DNA of 64,000 bases from Epiperipatus broadwayi. Its lineage: Eukaryota > Onychophora > Udeonychophora > Euonychophora > Peripatidae. Every line of letters begins with the position of its first letter. Position 1 is the first letter of the stretch. The stretch is from contig JAQFVV010000020.1 in assembly GCA_028023455.1 (NCBI GenBank), positions 11,382,385 to 11,446,384 on the forward strand. The letters run 5' to 3'. The notes below the pieces were generated by a model. That model ran no database searches. It saw nothing but the letters and a program-made list of their open reading frames with translations, and was not told where the DNA came from. A program made the translations under genes and the position numbers. Positions 1 through 11,200 of the stretch are shown one piece after another.

Positions 1-1828
1 ATATATATGCTTATACATTTTGTCCTAACTTTATGTAACAAAATAAACTGAAAACATTTTGTTTTTAAGGTGCCGCACACACACATTATCAATACATATA
101 ATTGTCTACATTCCAGTAATGAGCAACTTTCATACATCAGGGAAATGTGGGCTAATATTACACAAGACAAATATTTGTATAACAAAGCCAAAAATAAAAA
201 TTAAGCTAGGTCAATATTCTGGGAACACCAGGCTACAACCACTTGTGTTTTTGAACCATCTGAAGCCAGCATTATTTATTCTGAGAGAGACAATGTTAAC
301 AGAAAAGTGGAGGAAGCCTATCTGATAGCCAATAACAACAGCGCCATCAACAAAAGAGAGACTTGCTTTACTCTTTCCAAGGCATGGAATGTTTAGAAAT
401 TTGCATATTTGAATACTTTATGTGAACATTTACACATTATTAAAAAAGCATTATTTATAATGTATCATTGGTTAATTAGCTATGAATATGTGATTTAAAT
501 ATGGCCCCAAAAGCACTTAGCTATAAAGGATTGTTTAATTAATTAAAGGAAGCTTCACTAGTTTATATGTATTTAAAATATTTATATTTAATATATTATT
601 ACTTAGTGGAACTATTTTATTATTGATGTTTCATTCAAAAAAAACAGTCTAATTCACATGAAACTGAAGGTTAAAATTCAAAAGATTAATAATAAAATAA
701 TCATTGCTTCAAGTTGAAAGAGAAGTAAAAGTTAAATTATAAAGTATGTACTCTTAAAGAAGCTAATTTTGAGTGCTATTTTTTGCTTCTATTCATGTGC
801 AATTTAATAATCATAGTAATCTACAATAAACTAAAATGTAAAACAGATAAATTAGTGTATTTTAACAAAAATATAAATAGTAACAAAGTAAATAATAGTT
901 GATTATTGTTTCTCACAATAACAAGTAATCATGTTCTAGATTAATGAAGCACAGTCTTTAGCAATTACAAGAGTGATCCATAATGACCCTTATTAAACAC
1001 TTCAACAACTCAAGTTAACATAAATAAAACCATTAAATGAGATATTCCTTCACACTAATTTCTAATTGACTTTGGTCTACTGATAAAGAACTGTGAGACA
1101 AAAAGATCTGTGCTACTGATCTTTTTATCTGTCTTGCTATGACTAGTTTTCTTAATATAGTACATAAATTTTGCCAATATTCCAAAGTATATGAAGAAAG
1201 CAGAATTATTTAAATTATAAAACTCATAAAAAAAATAATTATGATGATAAAAATAATATAAAGACTATTTTAGAAAACTTAGAATCTTACCTAATTGTAG
1301 CTCTCCATTATATTCTACACCCAATCATATCCTTCTTACAAAAGCAATCAATATTGTTTAAATATGCCTAATTCAGTGAACATTTGTCTTTACAATAGTC
1401 GATACAATAGATTGTCAATAATATATTTGGCATCCCAGCACTTCATACAACTGTTTTAAGGCATAATGTTATATAGTGTACAATACCTATCAATCTGTAT
1501 AGTTTATTATAATGATAGAGTGATAGCCCCAAGTTGCTAAAAAGTCCTAAATGGATTCATGACCCAATTTATTATTTCACTTGATTGCCCAAGCTAGCCA
1601 TGCAAAATAAATATCATATGAACTCAGCTTATTCAATGCTTTCTCATATTTATGATACTCTCGTTCCAGTCACCTACTCAAGTTTTCAATAGGTTTCAGA
1701 ACTGCAGTAGAATAAACATGGGTTTGTAAATCTTTAAACAACCAGCATTGATATTTAAACTCTAAAAAAGTATTAAATCTTCTAAAAAAAAAGCCTTAAT
1801 ACTAAGAGAGATTTTTAAAAATCAATCA
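1..1828. other. AT-rich stretch, nothing recognised
   Basis: Stops are dense in all frames. No repeat shared with the rest of the window was found. Confidence 0.6.
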
Positions 1829-1836
1829 GTCTAAAG

Positions 1837-2396
1837 CAGTGGTCTTCAACCTTTTCACACCTGCGGACCGGTAAAAATAAGGATAAGGTTCCGCGGACCA
1901 GCAAAAATAAGGATAAGGTTCCGCGGACCAGCAAAAATAAGGATAAGATTTCGCAGACTGGCAGAAGTCTATAGATAAATTTTCTTAAAGATAAGCATAA
2001 CTGTTATAACTGATCAAAACAACAATGTTAAATATATAAGATAAAGTTTTATATATATATATGGGGTTTATATAATAAAAAACTTTTTTTAAAATTTTTT
2101 TAGAAAAGTAATAAAAAATTTAATTCTACCCCCCCCCTCCATAAACATCTGTGATAATTAGAAAAACAAATTAATTTATGAAAGATTGATTAGATTTTGT
2201 TTTCATTCTGTTTTCTTTTTTTTTTAATTGGGTAAAAATGAGATGAAAAAATAAATAAAAATTGGCTATATTAATTAAAAGTTTAAACTCTTATTATTTA
2301 TTATTACAAACTTTTTACTGCCCGTCTAGCACGTGGACCTGCCGAAAAGTTCCGTGGCCCGGTGCTGGACCGCGGACCAAGGGTTGAAGAACACTG
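1837..2396. mobile_element. Non-autonomous hAT element with 8-bp target duplication
   Basis: The terminal inverted repeats begin CAGTGGTCTTCAACC and end GGTTGAAGAACACTG. The element is flanked by an exact 8-bp duplication GTCTAAAG (1829-1836 and 2397-2404), the hAT signature. Inside the left end are three tandem copies of a 30-bp unit (1863-1952, gcggacc...aaggataag). No transposase is present. Confidence 0.88.
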
Positions 2397-2423
2397 GTCT
2401 AAAGCATTTATATTTGTTTAAAC

Positions 2424-2627
2424 ATTATATATAGAGCTTGCAAAATAAAACAAGCTTTGAGAATATCCATAAAACAAGCTTTGAGAATATGCTCAACCCC
2501 AAAAACCGGTTTCTGCTTCTGGCATCATCAGTTATATATAGAACTTATTTTGCAAGCTCTATATATAACATTTGTAAATACAAGCTTATTAAGTTAAGTC
2601 ATGTGACATCTGACTTGATTTTTTTTG
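2424..2627 (-). repeat. Family B foldback repeat, copy 1, with HHR relic
   Basis: The right arm (gagctctatatata, then a tail containing catgtgacatctgacttgatt) also occurs near 30700, 38345 and 61270. A 27-bp piece around caagctttgagaatat is duplicated at 2450-2490. A hammerhead lies on the minus strand (2492-2531). Confidence 0.7.
2492..2531 (-). ncRNA. Hammerhead ribozyme relic, family B
   Basis: The minus strand reads CUGAUGA (2531-2525), stem II UGC-CAGAA-GCA, GAAA, and palindromic stem III ACCGGU followed by U. The core is intact. The 5' strand of stem I has been replaced by UAUAUAA, leaving only about two pairs, so cleavage is unlikely. Confidence 0.6.
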
Positions 2628-4879
2628 ACATGTTGTTTAAACATATACATATTGAAACCATAACAATACAAAACTTGTCTACAAACAATGATGGCACAAC
2701 ACTATATATATAAATGATATACATAAGCAGAGAATTTATTTTTATCATTACTACAGTAATGAAAATGTAATCCAAATAAAATTTCATATAGTGTAATATC
2801 ATCATTTTTAACTAAACAGAAGATATCAGAAGCTAAGCACTATGACATTTCCTAATTCTAAATAAAAAGATAATTTTTGTGATGATAAAGAAACCAATTT
2901 GTGAATCTGAAATATATCAACATATATCATGTTATCATTTATTCTGTTTAGCATTTTGTGATGCTTATTTTAAACTACTTTTGTGGCAAACTCTTTTTGA
3001 AAGACTACATCTTGCTTAATTAGACTTCTCTCCTCTATTGGATCCTCAGCCAAGAACTCCAATGAAAACAATCCATTGAGAAAGATTAGATTCATGCCAT
3101 GGCTTCCACCATAGTGTATGCCCACATATATATTTAAAGCTTAATTAAAAGGAACAGATAAAATTTACCTATAATTATTTAAAATAAAATCTGGAATGAC
3201 TTGAATATTGATTAAATAATAATATCGATATTTTAAAAGTATTTAAATATTAAAAAGATTTCTTAATTAATGCAAATATTTTTTAGTTTCTGATTTTAAC
3301 AAAAATTTAACAATGAAAGAACCTTAATTGGAACTAATTTTATAATTTGTTTTACTTAAGGATTAATATAAATCAAAAAAGTTATCGTTTTTTTATTAAT
3401 CAAGATGGAAAATACTTAATTACTCTTTTTAATTTACTGTCCATTTGCTATAAACAGTGGCTTCAGATTAACTGATTTGTAGTTAGAGAAAGTAGAGAAA
3501 TACATGGCTTCAACAAAAATAGTCGTAGGTTTCCATGCTGGTTGTTTTTGAGTTTGAATTCCTAGAGATCTAATGCACACATTGATGTTTCAAAGCCCAT
3601 GTGTGTACACTAGACTCTCATTTGGTGCTGGAGAAGTTCAGAAAAGACTGAGTGAGGTTAACACCCACCAATGTTCATTTTACTAAACAAGGACAATCAA
3701 AATGAGAATTTATATTAGAAATCAGACTCCACATACATCAAACATATGCATAAAAGTACTAATGAAAGAAATCTTTTAACTATGGTACACATGCTGTCCA
3801 TATAAGAGACCTACTTTATAAATGTATGAAAGCAAGAAAATAAAATATTGGGTCAATTGTCTTCATACAAAGAGATAATTTTCAAGAGGACTTTCAATAA
3901 GTAATGTTTCTTTATTTTAAAATGTTTGTTTACAATTTAATAATAATAATAACCTTTATAAGATATTGATAACTAAAGTATTTTCACATTAGATATAGGT
4001 GTGTGTGCACACATTATCTATATATTAACATTTAATTATTTACATTTTGTTAAAATACTTATTAGTTTATTAATGCTTGAAACACATTTTATATTGTTAG
4101 ATGTGCATGTGGTAGATGCCTATAATTTATATAAATACTGTTAATGTATAGTTTACTTTGTCAATTTATGAACACATTTGATATTCTTAAATCAAAATCA
4201 GAATCATATATATTTGTATTATAGAGTACTTTAACTCCATTTTTTTTTTCTTATTATTTCTAATCAATAAATTTATTAGTACAAACATAGTTTAAATATA
4301 TGTATTTTTTCTTGTTCACAATTGCTAGAGTCCTTATGATCCCAAAGCTAGTTTGATTAATGACATATGAAATGTATATATGTGTGTTTGAACATATATA
4401 GTAATTTTCTTAGAATTATTAAGATGGTGTTAATATAATGATCAACTTTAAAGTCCATTGACTTTACAGGTTTTATGATAATAACTAGTTCATATAAAGA
4501 CCATGCACTCAAAGGAACAGATGGTCCAGAGCTCTGATGATGAAAATTGATAAAATTATCCCAGCACTTCTTTGGCTTAATTGTACATGCTGATGAAACA
4601 TTGATTGCTTTTATAACATTATGCGCAAGTGGCTAGAAGATGATTAGCTTAAGATTTTATGGTGTACCTCTTTTAAATATGGTCAGAAAGGATGACTGTT
4701 GAGTCTTGATTATTACTGTAGGTATTAGATACTGATGCTGATTATTTACTTGTTTCTATGTTCAGTAACAATAGTGATACTTTTGATGACAATTTGTATC
4801 CCCCTAACTACCCTCCACTCGTTCTGTATTGTTACACACTATTATATTTAGAATATCTTTGAAATATTCCAATGGAGTC
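2628..4879. other. AT-rich stretch, nothing recognised
   Basis: Only short homopolymer and AT-dinucleotide tracts were seen, with no gene or repeat family. Confidence 0.55.
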
Positions 4880-5240
4880 TGTCTTTCTTTAAAAAAAAAA
4901 CAATATTCAAGTTCACTATAAAATATTTTTGGAAAACCCTGTTACTATTCATTCCCTTCACACCAATCCAATGAAGATGTGTCTACGTTACTTTAAATAT
5001 CATACTGTTTGGTCTCATGATTTTGCCAACACATTATTTACAATCTTACGGAGTGTCTTTAAATGAAATTTTTTTTTAGTATTCTTAGTGCATATTGATA
5101 AATTCCATGTCTTACTTCCATATAATAAATTGGGCAAAATAATACCCTTAAACATAACTAATTTAATTAAGGTCTTATACTACTTATAATGAAATACCCT
5201 ATTTGTTAAAAGCAGCAATAAGCAGGGTGAAGTCTATGTT
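4880..5240 (-). pseudogene. Decayed LINE reverse-transcriptase fragment
   Basis: Minus-strand translation with many breaks gives ILPNLLYGSKTWNL, then FHLKTLRKIVNNVLAK. This matches the usual order near the C-terminus of non-LTR reverse transcriptases (a VLPxLLYGxETW block followed by a L..FxxxxLR.I block). No intact frame remains. The clade cannot be assigned. Confidence 0.55.
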
Positions 5241-5470
5241 GCATCTCAGTTCATCTTTCTACATAAAAAAACATTCTTAAAAATGGCTGCTATCCAATTT
5301 ATAAGTTGCTAAGGATTTTTCTTCCACTATTACCTGATAAAGCACCTGAAATTTTAAACATTAATTACTAAATCAAACTTTGTGATTGCACTCAAAACAT
5401 TAAGTGTTGTAGATATCATCCTTTGAATTAGCAAATTGAAGATAAAATAGCTTTAAAAAAGCATGAAATT

Positions 5471-5566
5471 GTCAAGCATTGGTAGCTTAGTGGTTAGCAT
5501 AGCTGCCTTCCAAGCAGCCAGCCCGAGTTCGCTTCCTGGTCATCGCTTTGACATATAAAAAAAAAA
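5471..5566 (+). mobile_element. tRNA-derived SINE, copy 1
   Basis: The tRNA-like body starts GTCAAGCATTGG and ends CGCTTTGACA, so its two ends pair like an acceptor stem. It carries an A-box region (TAGCTTAGTGGTTAGC) and B-box (GAGTTCGCTTCC), then a short A tail. It is flanked by the duplication gcatgaaatt (5461-5470 and 5567-5576), evidence of retrotransposition. The extra length between anticodon and B-box region suggests a class II (Leu/Ser-like) tRNA ancestor. Confidence 0.85.
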
Positions 5567-5839
5567 GCATGAAATTTTAAAAAGGTATTAACACCATTTT
5601 AAAAATTGCAGAACCTACTAAATGAATATAACAAATAAGCAAAAGTACGACATTATAAAATTATACGCCCATTAGGTGATCTGTTTAAAAATAGGTCTTA
5701 TCACTACAAATAGCCTCTTGAAAAAATCTTATGATAATGAGATCACACTTGCAAACAATTTACTGAATTGGATGAAGATACAGATAATTCATCATAATAA
5801 TCCCTGTATAGTTATAATCACTTTTCTAAATCTTTATAT

Positions 5840-6440
5840 AATATATAGGGTATATGAGCACAGACTTTTACACCACCTACCAATCTCCAGTCTATCTCAT
5901 AACACTGATACACTTGAACACATATATGTCGAAAAGATAAATAATCACCAATATACGTATTTCATGCTAAACCAGCAATCATCAGTTGGTCCAGATTACT
6001 ATCTCCACACATATATGCCATAAGTGCTCAGATATATATTAAGATAGCCAATCCTCATACTTTAATGGACAGGCTTCAATCTACTCCACACTCCAACTCT
6101 TCAACCATCCATCCAATTGAAAATCTGATGATGGAACGCTCAAAGGCCACCCTGAGGCCGAGATTCTTGTCACACCCATGTTGACCTAAGGTCAATCTGA
6201 ACCCTCATGTACAGGACATAATCCATTTAATACATATACAAGGGATGGTCAGACATCTCTACTATGTAATAACTGAAACACAGGCTTATTATATACCTGT
6301 GTCTATATATGTAATATATAGGGTATCAGTGTTATGAGATAGACTGGAGAGTGGTGGGTGGTGTAAAAGTCTGTGCTCATATACCCTATATATTACATAT
6401 ATAGACACAGGTATATAATAAGCCTGTGTTTCAGTTACTA
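5840..6440 (-). repeat. Family C element with foldback end, copy 1
   Basis: A family C repeat in reverse orientation. Its long palindrome ends in ACACAGG...CCTGTGT hairpins (6274-6310 and 6405-6435), and the segment 5846-5915 recurs inverted at 6320-6390. An intact hammerhead lies at 5947-5990. A close relative is at 51770-52650. Confidence 0.8.
5947..5990 (-). ncRNA. Hammerhead ribozyme, family C, core intact
   Basis: Minus strand: stem I ACCAA/UUGGU (5 bp), CUGAUGA (5985-5979), stem II UUGCU/AGCAU (4 pairs plus U-U), GAAA (5963-5960), and palindromic stem III AUACGUAU (5960-5953). The predicted cleavage is 3' of A5952 (UA cleavage dinucleotide). All invariant core bases are present. Confidence 0.8.
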
Positions 6441-7379
6441 AATCTTTATATTAATAAAGAAAGCTTATCATATAAAAAAAAAAATACTTAAATGATCTAA
6501 TTTTCAAAGACTGCATCAGACAGAGGTGGTTTTAATATCAGAAAACTATTCTCAATCTCTGAAAAATAATTTTAAAAAGCCAAAACAAAGAATAATAAAT
6601 TGATAGCTTTTGCAATGATTAAAGGAAATCAATCTGTAAATCACAAACACATTCATATAGACCACATATTCTGGTCCTTTAATCAGTTTATTGTGGTATT
6701 TTTTGATGCTATATTTTAATTGCTTCTGCAGCAAACTTTTCTTTTTGAAAGACTACAGCACTCTTGATTAACTGAATTTCCCCATTGCATTCTATTTTTG
6801 GTCATATCCTTCCACTAAAGATAATTAATATTGTATTTCTTAAATGTCTGAAATAATCATTACAATATAAATGAAATCATATTTACAGAAAAACAATATC
6901 AAAAATTTGCCTTGAAAATAAGATCGTTTTTTTTTTTTGAGTTAAATTATAACAAATCAAAAGTTTTCCTCTTGTTTATATCACTGGAGACGTCCATAAT
7001 ACACATACAAACACCATTATAATACACATACAAAGTCTTCAAAGCTCTAGAAAATTCAATTTAGTCAAAAATAATTTTAAATTTTTTGCACACTATGACT
7101 ATTATCTATATAAAATAAAAATAATTGAAGAAGTACATTAGTTCAGAAAATAATGTGACTTAAATTTAAATTTTTATCTTATCATAAACTCTGATTACTT
7201 ATTATTAGATAAATTCTTAATTACAGCTGTCATTAGGGTGTGTACAAATTATGACACATTTTCTTATTAAACTTGATTCAATTCATAAAAAAATAAAGGA
7301 TCAATCTTCTTTTTTTTTAAAAAAAAAAACACTTTTTTCACTTTTTACTGAATCAAAAAAATCAATATTACAAAAAATA

Positions 7380-7472
7380 GTCAAGCGTTGGTGGCCGAGT
7401 GGTTTGCACAGCTTCCTTACAAGCAGTTGTCCCGGGTTCGCTTTCCGGCGGATGCTTTGACACATGAAAAAA
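7380..7472 (+). mobile_element. tRNA-derived SINE, copy 2
   Basis: Same family as copy 1: GTCAAGCGTTGG, an A-box region GTGGCCGAGTGG, B-box GGGTTCGCTTTCC, and an end GATGCTTTGACAC running into an A-rich tail. No clear target duplication was seen. Confidence 0.8.
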
Positions 7473-9077
7473 CAAACATATTCTTTCAACCATTTAATAT
7501 CATCTTGGACAAAGACTTAAATAAATATTAATACAAATATATTGTAAAATATCTGAAATATATATATTAGATATAATTATCAACATGTCAGCATACATAT
7601 ATATATCCTTGAAAAGAAATGTAAAAAAAAAATTTTTTTATAGAAAAGAATTTTTTTGGTTACATTGTGTGTATAAATTTGATATTTTGATAATATGTCA
7701 TTAATTAATTAATTATTGCATAAATATTTAATAATACTAATGGCATTTAATCATGCACTCCATAAAAATTTTCCAATGTTTCAAACAATGTTTGATGAAA
7801 AAATCAACTAATCTCTTACTAGACATTACATTTCTACAAATCAAACCTGGTGTCATCAGTAGCTCAGGAAATCAGTTGAGACTAATAAATGTAATCATTC
7901 AATCTATTAAATAGCTCCCAAAGTTCAACATGATTTTAAAATTTACATATAAATTTTCATGACAATTTACCTAAAATGCTTTCTATCTCAACTTAAATAC
8001 ATTACCATCATTAAATATTTGTGGTATTTAACTAATTAATTATATATTTAAATGTTTATTTAGAAATCAGGAATAGGTTAGAATGAGTTTTGTTTAAATA
8101 CTTTGGTCAGATTCCACAAACATTGTGCATTTATAACATTTATAATTTCTGTCTTCATTTCATATTAGCAGGAAGTCATGTGGACTACACATGCATAAAT
8201 TATATTATTCTTTTCATTTTTTATTTCCTCTTAAGAAGTACATGTTTTTCTATGACAAAAATTGAATCATTTATGAGTTTTTATTTAAATAATACCATTT
8301 AATTTCTTTTATCTACTTATTTGATTTTACATAAAAAACTGTATTAAATTTTTAATCAGAAAAAATAGATTGTGGCGCAGACTCAAGCAATAACAATCTT
8401 TTCTAATTTCTAGACCCTTGGACTCCAAAGATACTTTTTATCATCTAGCAATTCTAAGTTATATATTTTTGGAAGATAGTAGTGAAAAAATGAAAGGAAA
8501 AGCAACCTGTACTTACAAAAGCTAGCAGTATGCTGGATTTTTCATCCTCACAACTTTTGACGATTCCAGCCTGAATTTTTCATATCACATAAATAGTACA
8601 TTTTATATATTTTTTATTTGTCAAAATTTTTTACAAAAATTATTAAAAAAATTTTAAAATATGCCAAAAAAATAAAAATAAAAAGAAGTGCAGATCTGAA
8701 AATGTGTCAATTTGTGAATTTTACGACAATGAATATATAAAAATTAATTCTATAAATATATGAAAATCAATGCAACATAAAATTCAAAGCCACAGATCAG
8801 ATGTATACAGAACTATTAATTGAATGAGCAATCACTAAATTTATTGATTGTAATACAATATGAAAATATGATCACTTAAAATTAGAAAAGTGAGGGTTCG
8901 AATGATGGTTCTGTGCAGGTAGCCATAATGAATACGCGCACCATAAAGAGTTTTACACATATAAAAGTACTTTATACTGCTAGCTAGTATCTGGTTACTT
9001 AAATTGTGTCTTCAATAGTTTTAAAACATTCATAAAGAAAGTACTGTGTTCTCTGCCTCAAAAAAAGGATATGAAAG
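7473..9077. other. AT-rich stretch, nothing recognised
   Basis: No repeat family or coding block was seen before the possible exon at 9078. Confidence 0.55.
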
Positions 9078-9291
9078 TTTATGGCTGCATGGAGTAATGA
9101 TCACACAGCAAAGTGCTCAGCGAGGCTGTTTTGGTTCTTATCAACTAAAATTGAGATACACAATGCACTTCTTCAAGTTTTACCTCATTTAGTTTCTTCA
9201 GAAATGTTGATTGATATGCCAGATCCATCCAATGTCTTCATATGGCTGTTCCAACTTGGTGATCAGAATGGGTCACGAAGAGTTCTGTTGG
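9078..9291 (+). CDS. Possible stray exon or exon relic, unidentified
   Basis: An open frame reads protein-like (for example LLQVLPHLVSSEML and DPSNVFIWLFQLGDQNG) and stops exactly at a consensus donor GTAAGT (9292-9297), in phase 1. Its base composition is clearly less AT-rich than its flanks. The acceptor would be the AG at 9076-9077, just after an in-frame TGA at 9072-9074, with a weak pyrimidine tract. I do not recognise the protein. It lies antisense within the presumed Musashi intron, so it could be a nested gene's exon, a duplicated exon or chance. Confidence 0.3.
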
Positions 9292-9659
9292 GTAAGTTAC
9301 ATCTGGATTTTTATTTACATGTTTCTTCTTTTCCTAGATGGTTGCAGTAACATTTTATTATTTGTAAGCAATCGTTTTGAAATATTAAAATAATCACTTG
9401 ATTTTACATTTTAAATAGATTCTGTCTAACAAAATAAAATCTCTCACAATGAAAAGTAAGACTGATAATTAATTAAAAGAATGTTATCAACATTTTACAT
9501 TACATTAAATCTAAACTTTTTTTTTGTTTAGGTATATCATATATACAATATGAGCCATTTATAGTATAAAGAGTATTACATTAATTTATTCAACTGTTAT
9601 GTTTCTTTATTCAGAATATTTTGAATTAACAAATTCTCATGGATAAGTCATATTAAGTC

Positions 9660-9753
9660 TTTTATTTTCATGTGTCGGCCTGAAGCGAGCCCACTAACCT
9701 GAGACAACTGCTTATAAGGCAGCTGTGCTTACCACTTGACCACCAATGCTTGA
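9660..9753 (-). mobile_element. tRNA-derived SINE, copy 3
   Basis: Reverse-oriented copy of the same SINE: tgtcggcc at its left, ccaatgcttga at its right. The repeated flank catattaagtc (9649-9659 and 9754-9764) is a likely target duplication. Confidence 0.78.
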
Positions 9754-10081
9754 CATATTAAGTCATTTTGTTGCAAATTTTATAAGGATTGTAATGAACC
9801 TATTAATAATAAAAAAAGAAATTTAAATTTATCTATTAAAATTTAGAAATTTTGAAATGTAATAACTATATTCTTTCAGCTTTATTACATTATTTGATAT
9901 TTTATCTGTCTGATAACATAAAGTAGATTTTTCCATAATGCCTAAAAATTGTCATATACTAATTCTCGAAAAATCCAATACGACATTTTTTCATTTAAAC
10001 ATGTTAAAGGCTTTAGTTAAATTGCCATAAAAATCTGTATTCAAGCTTCATTGAAATTAATCAGCATATTTAGTAGAGCCA

Positions 10082-10256
10082 ATAAACATCTCATGACCAC
10101 CACCTCTTATGCTTGTGTATAACTGTTGTTAAAACAGGCAAAACTCACTATATGTATGCCACACACAGCAAGCTAGAGTAATCAATAGATGCCAGAAGGC
10201 TTGTGCATAAAATCCCCATCTAGATGGAGATTTTATGGGGAGTTTTGCCTGTTTTA
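10082..10256. repeat. Family A foldback repeat, copy 1 (short)
   Basis: The ends are AAAACAGGCAAAACTC and its inverse, GAGTTTTGCCTGTTTT. The hammerhead section is deleted, leaving the outer arms and the left tail (catgacc...gcttgtgtataactgtt). Confidence 0.75.
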
Positions 10257-10931
10257 ATATTTAGTAGAGATTAGGTGATTATGTTTATGGAGACTCAACT
10301 GATTTCATATTAGTGATGGAGTCAGCTTTGATTGACAGAAACATATTTCTAGTAAAACGTTGATTTTTTTCATCAAATGTTGGTACTTGAAACATCAGAA
10401 AACTTTTGTGGAAGGCATGGTAAATGGCATTACCATTATTAAATATCTAAAATATTATTTTAGACATTTTATAATACATTTGTATTTATTTAAATCCTTG
10501 AAAATACATATTAAATGGCAAAAACATTCGGATAGTTTTTTATTTTTCATATTATTTTGTTTGCTTCAGAAAAGAGGATTTGAAAAAAGATGATTTATTT
10601 TTTAATTACAAAATATGAAACAAAAATAAGTTCCTATAGGTCTAAAGTAATAAAGTATATAAGATAAAAGACTATACATTAGAAAAATATCACTAAAGAT
10701 ACATATGCCACAATATAATAATAAAAACATTGAAGAAAAACACTATATATTTACTGAAATCATTAGAAACAGATATTAATTTGTATTATTATTAATTAAA
10801 AGCATAATAATCAAATTTCTACAAGTTTTTATTTGCTTCTTAATGAATTTTGCTCAACTGATTTCATAAATGGCATTATAAACCTGTGTTTATCATTTTT
10901 AATAACAATAATTATGTAAATAATGTATGTT

Positions 10932-11200
10932 AAAACAGGCAAAACTCACTATATATATAGCCACACACAGCAAGCTAGAATAAGCAATGGATGCCAGAAG
11001 GCTTGTGCAAAAAATCCCATCTAGTGCCTACTCATCCAATATCCCCAGACTAGTTTCTGGCTTATGGCCTTCATCAGTGAGGAGCCTTGAATTACTCTAG
11101 CTTATTGTGTGTGGCAATATATATAGTGACTTTTGCCTGTTTTAACAACAGTTATACACAAGCATAAGAGGAGGGGGTCATGTGATGTTTATTGGCTTAA
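10932..11200. repeat. Family A foldback repeat, copy 2
   Basis: The inverted ends are AAAACAGGCAAAACTC and CTTTTGCCTGTTTT, with arms containing ccacacacag and ctgtgtgtgg-like sequence. A tail runs agttatacacaagcataag to catgtgatg. A complete hammerhead lies on its minus strand at 11042-11084. Confidence 0.82.
11042..11084 (-). ncRNA. Hammerhead ribozyme, family A, core intact
   Basis: Minus strand: stem I UCCUCA/UGGGGA (6 pairs, one G-U), CUGAUGA (11077-11071), stem II GGC-CAUAA-GCC, GAAA (11057-11054), and palindromic stem III ACUAGU (11054-11049). Cleavage is predicted 3' of C11048 (GUC). Every invariant position is present. Confidence 0.82.

Noticed and set aside
4533-4560. CTGATGATGAAAATTGAT as a hammerhead
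   Set aside because: No GAAAC box, stem II or cleavage site follows the CTGATGA.
5676-6023. 115-codon plus-strand open frame
   Set aside because: It lies across a family C repeat in antisense, and similar frames appear at other family C copies (45286-45507 minus, 56507-56734 plus). Not a gene.
7380-7472. Functional tRNA gene
   Set aside because: The body is tRNA-like, but it occurs in six diverged copies with A tails and target duplications, so it is a SINE.
7851-7875. TCATCAG (minus-strand CTGATGA) near 7851, and similar hits at 14222 and 17931
   Set aside because: Isolated heptamers without the second core box. Expected by chance in this composition.
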